From contig JBANSL010000005.1 in the NCBI GenBank assembly GCA_037127255.1, forward strand, positions 1,178,001 to 1,242,000: 64,000 nt of DNA. The letters run 5' to 3'. The notes under the pieces were generated by a model. That model did not search any database, was not told the origin of the DNA, and saw nothing but the letters and a program-made list of their open reading frames with translations. The position numbers and the translations under genes are program-made. Shown piece by piece: positions 42,360-54,800 of the stretch (its first letter is position 1; the number at the start of each line of letters is the position of its first letter). The DNA is from Persicaria tinctoria (Eukaryota; Streptophyta; Magnoliopsida; Caryophyllales; Polygonaceae).

Positions 42360-44746
42360 TGTTATGACCCGAAGGTCGGATAAGCGAAAGCTTAGGCTTT
42401 TATGGAGGATTAAGAGGGAAGAATGTGAGATTTGAGGTTAGAGGGAAGAAGATGATAGAATTCAGTAAGAGAAAGGAGAAGAGAGAAGGGTAAGGTTTTG
42501 TAATTGACTCAAGATATCCCGTACAATGCAAACCCTTGCTATTTATACACTAAAACCCCCCAAATTCTAGTAACTACACTTAAACCCCTAATATTTCAAT
42601 ACATGACAATACTCCTCTCCTATACAAGTTTTGTCCTCAAAGCTTATTTACAATTCAAAAACAAAATAATTACTGTAATTGAATCCAAACAAATCACATT
42701 GAACAAAAGTGGACATGGTTCCCGTTTTTTATTGTAGCCTTGACTAGTCCCCGACCACTTGCACAACCCATCTAGCATTTTCTCCTCCATGATGTGCGTC
42801 ATTAATTGCCAAGTTGCACTTCTGAGCTGATATTCATAGGCCCATTTGTTGCTTCCTGTGGGTGATAGTTAGGGCTGGGGACAGGGCCGGCCCTGAGATT
42901 TTCGGGGCCCGATGCGATGTAATTTTTTTATCAATAAATATATTCATAATTTTTTTAAAAAAATTAATAAACAATGCAATTTTATTTATTTATTGAACTG
43001 TAATAAATTTCATATTTTCTTTTCATTACTAAAAGGAAAATTTATGGACTTTGAGTAGTATTTACTAGTATACAATCACTTGGTATAACACAACAAAATA
43101 CTACGATTTTTAGATTTACAAATATACTAATTTACTATTTTTAATTATATTTCCTTACAAGTCCTATTAAACAAACATGAATTTTTTAGTGAGAAATAAA
43201 AGTAAAAAAATATTTTTTAATATTCTTTGTTTTTCCATGAATGTAAAACAGTATGATTAAACACTTTAAAACATATTATTACTTTACAAATTTATCCAAA
43301 TAAAATATTATAATCACTTAAATAAATTTATTAAAATAGCATAACTTGTTACTTAAAAACTACCCGTTTTTGCATTTATAACAAAAATTGAAGACGGAGA
43401 CCTTCTTACACTCTTTATCGTTGACCCGAAATATTTAAAGTCGCATCACAAATGAGTTATTTTTTTTCGTATAAATTTTCGTAAATCTTTTATTACGTGT
43501 AAATATAATAATATATAATACCTTAACATTGATTCAACAGAAAGCTTGTACTGTTATCCTTCCTAGAATTGGTCACCCTAAGCTCCAACAACTCAACCAA
43601 GAGCACAACCAATTCAACCAACTCTTTGATTGCACCACCATAGATGATCAACTTTGAGGGTTCGAAATTTACCTTGAAACGATTGTAGTGGGTACGAGAT
43701 TCTTCAATCTTCAACACATCCACCACCGATGACTTCGACTGGACATGAAGATTTTCCAAAATCTCCTCGATTTCCTGGTTCATCTCTTCGATTGGTTTTG
43801 CAGGGGTTATTTCAACTTGTAGAAGCTCTATCGGATCATCATCAACTTTGAATTCCAGCCCACTTCCGCCAAATTACAGGCTCTCATCTGGGTAATCGTC
43901 ATTTGTAACCTCTGACAATGCTCGAATTTCACCTTCGCAGGACCCCTTTTGCATTTCTTGAACCAGTGCTTCCATTATATGGAGGTTCTCTTGTATTCGC
44001 TTGTGTCGTTCCCAAGATTCCGAAGAAGAAGAAGTTGTTGCCAGATCTTCTCTTGGCGTCGGAATTCGATTCGGATTTGTGTTCTCTCTTTGTGCATCGG
44101 AATCGACCTGCTGGCTCCCCTTAGTGATCGCAATTTCGCCTGGTTTCGTTTCCTCGCTTGGATCGGTTAGCAACACCGACCTTTCACCCCTCGACAAAAG
44201 CTTCTTAACCAGTTCCGTTAGCGCATCAATCTTCCGGTCGGTGTCGGCGATCTTGCGGTCGGTGTTGGCCTGACGTTTTGCCGAGTCTTGAAGAAGCCAT
44301 TGAGCCGAAGATGCAAATTTCTACAGCCCTTGGATTTGTGCTCCGTTATTGCGCACACTCTCCTCCATTAATCTCCATCTAGTGCCGTCGTCGTCCATAG
44401 ATGTCTCCCAATTTGAGATTTTAGGTCACCGAGATTGAAATTTTTTAAAAAAAAATCGAGGGACAGGTCGGAGAATTTGATCGCTCTGATACCAATTGTT
44501 ATGACCCGAATGTCGGATAAGCGAAAGCTTAGGCTTTCATGGAGGATTGAGAGAGAAGAAGGTGAGATTTGAGGTTAGAGGGAAGAAGATGATAGAGTTC
44601 AATAAAAGAAAGGAGAAGAGAGAAGGGTAAGGTTTTGTAATTGATTCAAGATATCCCGTACAATACGAACACTGCTATTTATACACTAAAACCCCCCAAA
44701 TCTAGTATCTACACTTAAACCCCTAATATTTCAATACATAGTAACA
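42360..44746 (-). mobile_element. Non-autonomous Gypsy-like LTR element
   Basis: LTR pair 42360-42607 and 44497-44746, starting TGTTATGACCCGAA on the plus strand and about 90% alike. The primer site (complement of GCTCTGATACCA) at 44483-44494 shows the element reads leftward, and the polypurine tract (complement of CTCCTCTCC) lies near 42611. Only a partial gag-type frame is inside and pol is missing. A GGGCCGGCCCTGAG-type repeat start lies at 42883, inside the element. No target duplication was found. Confidence 0.7.
43523..44400 (-). pseudogene. Gypsy-type gag N-terminal remnant
   Basis: On the minus strand a start MDDDGTRWRLMEE at about 44398 matches the typical opening of plant Gypsy gag polyproteins. 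A stop follows after QIQGL, then ALTELVKKLLSRGERSVLLT and an acidic linker to about 43874. A second frame (43783-43523) has EEILENLHVQSKSSV. Protease, RT, RNase H and integrase are absent. Confidence 0.6.
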
Positions 44747-44960
44747 ACGTCAAATCTGACGTTGTTACAACGTTCGAATGGACGTTGCAAAGCCCGACGG
44801 AGCCCGCTTGAGTTCTAGGCTGCAACGTCCAAACCGACGTTGTTGCAACGTCGGATCCCTTTCCCCTGTGGCAGATACACCACCAAATACAACGTCGGAT
44901 TGGACGTTGCTACAACGTCGGATTGGACATTGCTACAACGTACAATCCGACGAAGTATTT
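44747..44960. repeat. Direct and inverted CAACGTCGGATTGGACGTTG units
   Basis: About eight units of ACGTCGGATTGGACGTTG or its complement lie in 210 bp, with near-palindromes GACGTTGTTACAACGTTC. The style is that of subterminal repeats of a DNA transposon. No terminus could be fixed. Confidence 0.5.
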
Positions 44961-45049
44961 GCGATGTATATGTTTTTTTTAATACAAGTGATGATTTACC
45001 CGAAAATTAATTATAGCATGCTAATCACGTGGGCTTGGAATTAATATAT

Positions 45050-45876
45050 GAGAAAACTAATTAAAATACCCCTTGAGGGTATGGTAAAAATATATCCTCA
45101 ACTTTCAAATGTAATAAAAATACCAGGATCTTTGAGGGTGGTGGTAATATATTACCACGAGTTTTCTCACGGGTAAAAAATGATGACAAGGCAACCTACG
45201 TGAATTTTTTTTGACAAGGCAGCTTGCGTGGAAGCCTTTTTACAAATTAGCACTAAATTTGGGTTTTCTTGAACGGTTTCCTTAGGAAAAAAATAAACCG
45301 ACAACAAAATTAAACCCGAAAAACGAAATTGATTCAACCAATCAACTAATCTAGTCAAAATTGCCTCAAATGAACGCAACATGACTATAGCCAACCCAAA
45401 TCGACAACAAAACTAAACCGACAATAACATAAACAACGAAGAGGGGAAAAGACAAAACTTACTCAGCCAAGCCCGTCAACGAATCAAAGAGGAAGATGCT
45501 GTGAGAGAGACAGCTCAAGATAGGCGACCACAAGCGAGGAAGACTGTCATTGAAGAGAAACCATGAGCTGTCTAGAAGATCTGGATCACAGTTCAAGAGG
45601 CGACCAATGAAGAAGATATGAGGGATGAAAAGACGTTGGATATGAACCCGGTCGGTCTAAATCTTTATTTTTTTCAAAGAAACCGTTCAAGAAAACGCAT
45701 GTGAAAAAAAAATCCACGTAGGCTGCCTTGTCAGCATTTTTGACCCGTGAGAAAACTCGAGGTAATATATGATCACTACCCTCAAAGATCGGGATTTTTT
45801 TATTATATTTAAAAGTTCAGGATATATTTTTATCATACCCCAAATGTGAGAGTATTTTAATTAGTTTTCACTCAAA
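45050..45876. mobile_element. MITE with long terminal inverted repeats
   Basis: GAAAACTAATTAAAATACCC (from 45052) is inverted near the right end (GTATTTTAATTAGTTTTC, to about 45871). The inverted match extends about 180 bp each side with indels: TTTTCTCACGGGTAAAAAATGATGACAAGGCA on the left and its complement on the right near 45725-45765. Long inverted ends without coding sequence suggest a Mutator-like MITE. Flanking AATATAT on both sides may be part of a target duplication. Confidence 0.6.
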
Positions 45877-46491
45877 TATATCAATACAGACAATTGCCGT
45901 TTCCAACGGAGATTTATTGTTGTATACTAGTAATATTTTTAATTTTGGAAATGATTTTCCATTAATACTACCCCGTAGTATTAGAAAAATACGTAGTATT
46001 ACTGTAACATAATGTATGCTCATTGCAAACAACTCATTGCTCGATATTGATAAGTCTCGATTGAAAACATCGACGTAATTAGCTACAAACTTGGGCAGTT
46101 TTCAAATTCCTTGCAAAACTTATTATTTCCCTTACGTTCTTTCTATCTTTTTCTGATTATAAATAATATCTATTCGTTAATTAAAATTTGACGTTTTATT
46201 ATTTATGTATATTTTTAAGATGTTAAAAAAATTATAAAAAATAATAAATTTTCAATAGTTTTTTTTAATAATTTCATACATATTACTATTAAGTATGAAT
46301 TTATAAAAACAAATGTAAAAAGTTTAATATTTTATATATTTTTTTTATCATTTTAAAAAAAGCAAGTAAAATATATTTGTTAAAAGTTTAGTAAAATGTA
46401 TTTTTAAATCTATTTGAGATTCTAATTTAAATATAAAGTTAAAATATTATTTTATCATATATATTTGTCAAACCCTAATAGAAATAGACGA

Positions 46492-46765
46492 TCAGCATTT
46501 AGTAGGTGATTTTTTTATGTAATTTTATATTTAACAAGTGGTTAAATAAATTAACAGAAAGCATTTAATTAGTAGGTGGTTTTTTTTATGTAATTTTATA
46601 TTTAACAAGTGGTTAAATATAAAAGTAATTTGTTAACAGAAAGCATTTAGTAGGTGATTTTTTATGTAATTTTATATTTAACAAGTGGTTAAATAAATTA
46701 ACAGAAAGCATTTAGTAGGTGGTTTTTTATGTAATTTTATATTTAACAAGTGGTTAAATATAAAA
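46492..46765. repeat. Four-copy tandem repeat, about 70-85 bp unit
   Basis: Unit core GCATTTAGTAGGTG-TTTTTTATGTAATTTTATATTTAACAAG (split here) plus GTGGTTAAATA occurs four times. Two unit subtypes alternate: one ends TAAATTAACAGAAA, the other TAAAAGTA. Confidence 0.75.
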
Positions 46766-46817
46766 GTATTTATTTAATGAGTAAAAAAATCCTTAATTTA
46801 TTTAGAAACAGTAGTAA

Positions 46818-47161
46818 GACTAACTCCAATGGTTGTGTATAAATGTGTATATGTGTATTTTTTAGACGTTTTTTAGCTCCATTAGTTGCTTTTGGGGTGT
46901 TCAAATGTGCAATATGAGCATGCAATGTGCAAATTTGAGCGCATCACCTCCCCATATGCAATTTTTTTTTTAAAAAGCAAGACAATTTTATTGGTGTATT
47001 TTGTATGTTTTATGTTTTTTTTTTGTTTTAAATTAATTGTATTTGAATAGTGGGTAAAAAGTACACATTTGACCATTGGAGTAAAATAGTAAAAAGTAAG
47101 GTGTATTTTTACACACCTTGTGCAAATGTATACATTATAGGCAAAACCATTGTGGTTAGTC
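46818..47161. mobile_element. Tourist-like MITE (344 bp, TSD TAA)
   Basis: Ends GACTAACTCCAATGGTTGTG and, inverted, GACTAACCACAATGGTTTTG, flanked by TAA at 46815-46817 and 47162-47164. A 3-bp TAA duplication and about 25-bp inverted ends fit PIF/Harbinger-derived MITEs. No protein is encoded. Confidence 0.7.
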
Positions 47162-47245
47162 TAACAGCTACAAACGCTCCCAGTTGTCTCCCTAAATTTT
47201 CTTGAAAAAAAGAAGAGGGTGTCTCGATCCCTAATTCCTATATAT

Positions 47246-47255
47246 TATATATAAG
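47246..47255 (+). promoter_or_regulatory. Likely TATA box of the plus-strand diterpene synthase
   Basis: TATATATAAG lies 88 bp before the proposed ATG at 47343. The equivalent minus-strand gene has CTATATAAGC at 31114-31125. A 344-bp MITE ends only about 85 bp upstream. Confidence 0.5.
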
Positions 47256-47342
47256 AGGACCTGTATAATTTTTTTTTTGGTCGGCAGGAGGATCTGTATA
47301 ATTTAGCTCTTCAATCTGAACCTCAGGCGCCCAGCTGCTCCG

Positions 47343-48836
47343 ATGTTGCTCCTGAAGCCCAGTAGTTTGAAAACTCTATCATCTCTTCCACCACCTCGAC
47401 CTCCACCTGCACCGGTACCTCCACCTCCTTGTAAGTAATTTAACTAGTTCCTATTAGCATAGACGGATTTAGACGGGGGCAAGCGGGAGCATACGCTCTC
47501 CCTTTCATCCGACGAATCACCTATATTTGTTCTACGCATCGATAGCTTCGTTTTGATATATTATAAGCCTGAATCCGATAAACGAGTAAAAAGTTCTGAC
47601 GGTTTGATGTTAAACACAGATTAATTATTTTAAATGCCTTTTAATAAAGCATGATTCTTTTATATTTTACTCCGTACTTAATTTGATATTTTGGCAATAT
47701 ATTTCAACTAAAGAGCTTCGAAACAAGAAGTTATATTACTAAATTCAATAATTATATATACTGATGTGCGCTGCCTTTACCCACTACGTACGTACATCTG
47801 CCTAACCATGGAGGTACACTCTCCTGATTATTTGGCCCAAAATTTCACAATCATGGACTTACATTCTCCTAATTTGGCCAAACATTTGCGCTTTAGACGC
47901 AAATTTTCTCTATATTCAAATAGCAATTTTCTCTATATTCAAATCGCAATTTTTATAATGTCTTTGAGAAACAAAAGCCATTTTAAATTTGATGAGTTTA
48001 CCGTCCTAGTATACAAAAGACTTGAATTTATCATGATTGGATTTTGATAAGTTTTTCAATCCTAAATATAACAAATGCCTGAATTTTTAATGAATTACGA
48101 GAAACCACTACTACCATAGCAACAAAGCAAATGTAAGTCTACTTTATAAGCCACTGCTAGGTTGAAAGTCGTAGATTAGTGGTAAAGAAGTTTGTTCAAG
48201 GCCAATATCTCAGTACCTACTAGAAATTTCGCCCAACTTTCAAAGGGTCATGTGGCCACCACCGCCGACATGTTGCCTCTCGACACCACCGTTGCCTCCA
48301 ACACACAATCTCTTGTTGTTATTTTGCATATATATGACCTATCCTTCACATATATACTCAACGTACTTTTAAGTATTTTGCATATATCTGTGCAGGTTTA
48401 ATATCAATCAAAGACAGGGAAAGGCGTAATCTGATAAGATTGAGATGTAATGATACCCCTGATCCTCATCCTCTACTACAGAAAGAGGAGGCAAAGAAGA
48501 AATATTATTCAACACAACATATAGAACATGGTGATGATGATGAGAAGACGAAAGAGCGAGTGGAGAAAGTTAAGGAGATGTTAGGATCGATGAACGACGG
48601 CGGGGAGATATCGGTGTCGCCCTACGACACCGCGTGGGTGGGGATGGTGGAAGCCGTCGACGGAAGCGGGAAACCGCAGTTCCCGGAGAGCCTAGAGTGG
48701 ATAGGGAGCAACCAGATGGAGGATGGGTCGTGGGGCGACCCCCGCTTCTTTCAAACTCATGACAGGCTGCTCAACACTTTGGCCTGCGTTACTGCCCTCA
48801 CTTGTTGGAATCTTTATCCACACAAATGCTATAAAG
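47343..48836 (+). CDS. Plus-strand diterpene synthase: exons 1 and 2
   Basis: Exon 1 (47343-47430) ends in a GTAAGT donor. Intron 1 (986 bp) contains a transposon-like repeat at 47460-47760. Exon 2 (48417-48836) encodes the start of the gamma/beta domain with [38 protein letters not shown] and [17 protein letters not shown]. It ends AAA-G before GTAATT. The pseudogene has the same borders. Confidence 0.85.
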
Positions 48837-51800
48837 GTAATTAATCCATCTTTAATAACCAACTAATCTAGCAATGATCTAGCTAGCTTTAAGGGTGTGA
48901 CGACTTGTGAGACCTTGAACTGTGTCACTCTGTCAGGGTCATGCGTTCTTATGTAAAGTGGCCGATCTAGGTAGCTGAAGTCACCCTAGCCGGAAGGAAT
49001 ATTATATTTGGTATTTTTTATCTATATAAACTCTTAATTTAGAAGAGTTTATGATGAGGTGTCAACATTAGAGAGATTTTAGGGGTTTTGATCAATTATA
49101 ATTTTCTTTTTTCTCTTTAATCCTTTTTTCAATTCTTATTTTTCTTTTAATTTTGTGTTCTTTAATCCTACTAAATATTGGGCTTACTTCAAAACATTGA
49201 ATTCAATCTAATATAATTCTTAGGCTTAACTCAAATTCATTTACTAACTATCTATATTTATATACTATAGAGTATTAATTTATGTCACATGTCCTCTCCA
49301 TGTTCAATGTTTTAACCAATGGGATTAATTCAAAACTTTTATCTTTTACTATTTATTATTTATTTTTCTCTTTATCTCTTTAACCCAAGTGTATTTTTTT
49401 CTATTATTTTTAACACATGTACTAATCAATGAGTTTAATTAAAAATATTGAATTAAATCTAATGTCTATAATTTATCTATATCTAAATATTATTTATAAA
49501 AAAATCGCGCCATGGCGCAGGGATCGTACTAGTTAATTTTAAAAATAAAAGAATTTTTAAAAGGTAAAAAATTTATAAAGACAACTTAGCTTACTTTCTC
49601 TTGATGGGCAAACATGGGGAAGACCCCAAATCAATAAAGCATAAAACAAACAGAAAAGAGAGTGTTCAACACCCGACTACATCGGGAAAAGCCGAGGGGA
49701 AGAACGTCCCCGAGCATCATCCAGTATAGGCTGAAAAGCACAATCCGAAGGATCCGACAGGGCATGGAAACCCAACAGAAGAGATAAAGCAAAAGACGAA
49801 ATGGAATCAGCAACAAAGTTCACCTCACGAAAAACGTGTCGAAACTGGATTGACCAGTCTCTACGAAAGAAGCCATAACACCTATCCACCAGGCTAAAGA
49901 GGGGGGATGAAAGGGTCTGATCTTCTTCTCTAACAGCTTGAGAAAGGCTTTCGAGTCCGATTTGATCATGACTTTTCTGAACCCCAAAGACCACGCCAAC
50001 TCTAACCCTTTGAGAAAGCCCCAGTCTTCCGTTGTGAGCACTGAAAGCATGTCCCAACATTGTAAGCAAAGCCACTGATCCATCCAGCATACTTGTCCTT
50101 TAGCACTCCACCCGCAGCCGCCCACATTCCGTCACAAAGAGCTCCATCCGTGTTAACTTTGACCCAAATTTCCTCAGGTCTTTCCCATTTCACGCCATTC
50201 ACACGCCTTTCCTTGGCAGGGCTTCGATAAGTCAATTTGCTTATAGCCTCATTGTAGCATCTGACAACTCAGTGCAGGCCTCAAAGGTGACCGAATGTCC
50301 AACATCCTTTCTGAAGATAGAATCATTCCTTCGCTTCCAAAGTCTTCACATTGTGACATCGAACAGGGCATTCCATTTTCCGCCATCTTCAAAGCACTTC
50401 TCCGATACCACATAATTTGTCCTCAACCACGCAACAACTGGAAGGTTTCATGCCTCCTTTCTCCGATATATCAACCTCTGCCACCTGCGTCCAAAAAAAG
50501 TAAGCAGCACCACAATCCCTGAACAAGTGTTCTAAAGATTCATCAAACACGTTGCAAATAGAACAGAGAGTGGCATCACCGAAGCCTCTCCGAACACGCT
50601 CCATGTTATTGAGGATTCCGCCTTTGCTTATGATCCACATAAAAGCGCGGACACACTCATTCACTCCTAGTTTCCAAATAGATTTGAAAAAAGGGGCATC
50701 GTTTCCTTGATATTCATCCCATCTCCATAGCGTCATATACCCCGATTGCGTCGAGTACTCCCCATCCCAAGTGTGTGCATCCAACAGGGGAGATCTTCAC
50801 CCTCCGTGACGTTGATAGCTGAGAGCTTTAGCATGGTCCGAACTGGAAGTTTGCTGCTAAAACTATCACAGTGCCAGCCTCTATTAGACTCTCACAGGTG
50901 AGCAACCACGGTCCCAAGCTCAAGATCAACCTTGTTGATGCATAGTGTCTCCAGAGGCACATCAACAACCCATCTATCTCTCCATAAATCCACACTTTAA
51001 CCGTTACAGATGTTCCATCGTAGCCCCGGGTTAACGACAACTTTTAAGCCTTGTTTCACCCCCTTCCAAATGTGTGAAGCAACAGGTGAGGACCCCAAAG
51101 TTGTACTCCATATTTTCCTATGAGAACCTCCCTCCAAGGGCCTTCCTTCTCCATAAGATATTGCCATCCAAGCTTAGCCACAGGGGCCAAGTTAAGCTCC
51201 GACATCGAGTTAATCCCTAAGCCACCCAGCTCATTGGGTTTAATCACTTCACTCCACGCCACCTTGTGGACTTTTCTCTTAGTATCCATAGACCCCAATA
51301 GAAAATTCCTACATAGCTTATCGATCTTCTTGCACACATTAGCTGGAAGAAGCATGGAGCCCATACAATAGATAGGTATGGAGCTAAGCACTAATCTCGT
51401 TAGCGTAATCTTCCCCGCAATATTGAGCATTCCAGATTTCCACCCAACAAACTGTTGGGCTAGAAATCACTTTCCAGCCGCACCCGGAAGTGAATTCGGG
51501 TAATAAGAGAACCAACAACAATCAACCAGCAAACCAATAACCAACCGATAATATCCAATCCAGAAACCAAACAACCAAGCAACCACAAACACAAATAAAA
51601 ACAAAAATATTGACACAAGATTTACGTGGGAAAAACCTTCTCTAACCAGAGGATAAAAAAACCCACCTTCCGCCCACTAGAGCAACCAATCTACTAATCA
51701 ACAGACCATTACAGGTGTTTAACAATCTAGTTTCAGCACGAGACAAATAAACATGGAGATCTCAAACACAATCTAAATACAACCTGGATCTAGAAAAGAT

Positions 51801-54800
51801 TCCTCTCCAAATACCTACCTAAATACTTTGTAATCCGATTAGATTTCCAGGAGGAGAAGATACCTATCAACAAACACCTGTTTTTGACTTGTCGAAGGAA
51901 GAAGGCGGATCATCAGATCAAGACACGAAACACCCGCTCAAGTCTTTCCTCTTCTTTCTCCCTCCTCTCTCTTTTCTTTCACTCTCCCCTTTCTTCCTTG
52001 TTGTTGCGGCAGATCTTCTTTTGGAGCTCTCTTTTGTGCCTCAAATTTCCTTCCTTATATTACTAATTAAACCTAGTAATATAATACCACATCTTGGGCT
52101 GGACCTTCATGGGCCCTTGGCCTAACACAAACTTGGATGCGAACTTGTCGAGGATAAAATCCTGATTGGTGCCCTTCATTCTCTTGTGTGGTAGCGGCAC
52201 ACCAGGTACCTTCCAAGATCGTTGGTAGGTTCAATTCCGCTGGTCTCTTGAATTTTTCAAATCAAATTGGTTTTCACATTCTTGGACACAAAAAAATTGA
52301 CTTCTGGAGGCTAACACGCTGCCTTGAAGCCCCACAAAATCGCTCAAGACATTTCTTGATGATCAAGACCTGATCAATCGAAGCTTCCGCAAACAGCAGG
52401 ATATTGTCGACGAAAAATATATGGGATAATACAGGGGCATTGCAGGCGATTTTAATAGGTTTCCACGCACCTTTTTCCACCTCCTTGTTAATCATATGCG
52501 TCAGCCTTTCCAAACAGAGAACAAAGATATAGGGAGATATTGGGTCCCCTTGTCGAATGCCTCTCGATGGCACAAACTAGCAAAAAATCTCCTCGTTCCA
52601 AAGCAGGTGCAATCTAGCGCTCCTCGTACATTCCATCAACCATCTAATCCATTTCTCTAGGAACTTATCCCATCTAAGAGTGTCCTTGATGAAATCCCAA
52701 GTCAATCGATCATAGGCTTTCTCAAAGTCGAGCTTCAACCACATCCAGTGTTGTAGGAGGAAATCGAGTTCAAAATATAATATAATAAATCAAACCGGCC
52801 GGATTGTGCCCACGCAAATAATTACAAGACCTCCTCCTGATGCAGCAGTGGGAAGTCATGATCGATCCACGAGGAAGCGTGTCAGTGGTGTAAATCTCAA
52901 GAACAGTGTCGACTTACAGTGCTCGATCTCGACTAGGGTTAGTCGACAGAAGATCGGACAAGTCGAACAACGCAGCAGCAGGCACTGGGTGGTTGTCGAT
53001 ATCGAGGAGGCTCTACTCGATATCGAGTAAAGATGTCGATCTTGAGTAATTTCTTGGTCGATCACTTGCACAAGAGAAGCTACGGCGATTCTGGGATCGA
53101 GGATCAGTAACTCGATATCGACTAGATTTAGTCGAGATCGAGTAAAATAGAAAGTAAAACGAAACAAAATAAAGACAAAAGCTTGTGGGATTTCGAAGCA
53201 AACTTTATAAAAGAAAACTTCCAAGATCGGGGTTTGTAACGACAATAACCAAGCATGCATAAGGAAAGATAAATAACGATGATCATGTAAATCACATCGA
53301 AGGATCAAGCTTTCGCCTTTTTCAACAATTAGACAACTCTTTCAAGAAACCCTAATTGTATCTACCGATTTTTATGTTTATAATCCAAGTTGTTAGCATG
53401 GACCTCCATTAGATGGGTAATAAACACATAACAAGTAGTAGATGCTCAAAACATGATAAAAGTCAGATCTTTACCTTAAACACGCAGGGTTATCGTCGGG
53501 CTCACCCCAACCCTAGAAGTGGGTGGACTACTCGCGCTTCATTGCAATTGCAGACATCTTTGATGAAAAAGAACTAACTTGCATTAAACTAAATCCAAAG
53601 CCTTTACAATCCCGGCACTCCAACTTTCGTTGAACGCCAAAACCCTAAAACATTTGAACTCCTAAAACTCTATGTAACTAATTGTCTCTGAAATTGAATT
53701 GTTGTGTGTTCGAATTGATAAAACTCAGCCCCCTAAGGCTTTATTTATAAGCTTCTAATCCTTGCTAATCAATGATAGAAATCTCTATCTATATCTAAAG
53801 ATAAAACATTAATAAAGGAACATTAATCTTTAAAGGGGAAATATATCTAAAAGGGTTAAAATATCTTCAAGTGGATAAATCTTCTCCTCCATGGGTGGAT
53901 CTTAGTAAACTTGGATAGAATCGGATAGATCTTGATAGAGTCGGATAACCATTGGCCTCGAGGAATCCAAAACCGCATCGCACTCCTCGATATCGAGGAA
54001 AATGGACGTCGACTTCAGCTTGGCTCGGCATGTCGGGTAGCTGGTCTTCGACATGCTCGGACGCTGGCTCTCGGGTGTTGTCGATATCGAGTAAATAACT
54101 TGATATCGAGTAGGGTGGCTCCATCGACTTGGCTGGCTTGGCTTGGTCGAGCAATCCTCTTCGACATGCTTGGACATGTGACTTCGTCTTTGTCGATATC
54201 GAGTAGAGTACTCGATATCGAGTAAGTGTTGCCCGGCCTGTCTCCGTCTTTTTCTTCTCGATCAGCTTATGTTCCTTGACTCCGGGTTGGTCTTCAGGGC
54301 TTTGTCGATATCAAGTAGAGTACTCGATATCGAGTAACTTTCTGGAGTCGGGAAACTTCGTTCCTCAGCTTCTCGACATGGTGCTCCTCGATCAGTGATG
54401 TGCCCGGGCATTGTTTTGTCGATATCGAGTAAAACTCGTCGATATCAAGTAGCTTTCAGCTTCCGTCTTTACTTCTTGGTTTTGTCCCGAAATGGCTCCA
54501 ATTTCTGTAATATTAAACCAAAACTTATGTAGATCTCCATTTCTTGCAAATAAGCATATATTACATAAATTCAACATATTCCCAACCCAAAATATGCAAA
54601 GTATATAAAATATGGAGCTAAAATATGCATTTTGGCTATTTTAGTGGACATCATCCAGCCTTCCCCCTTCTTTCGTCTCATCGAATGAATCACTTCCTAG
54701 GCTATGTCAATATTGTCCGCGATGAGTCTCCCCAGGAGGAAGCTCCTTTGGTAGGCCTGACCAATTTCCCCGTAAGAGGTTGGATTCTATTAGCCATGAT

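Noticed and set aside
42883..42912. GGGCCGGCCCTGAG sequence as a complete hAT-like element
   Set aside because: Only one end is visible; no matching inverted end or 8-bp duplication was found.
48395..48416. Upstream AG (GTGCAG at 48394) as the exon 2 acceptor of the plus-strand gene
   Set aside because: Using it with exon 1 gives an in-frame stop within about 11 codons, whereas the GACAG acceptor at 48416 keeps the frame open and in phase.
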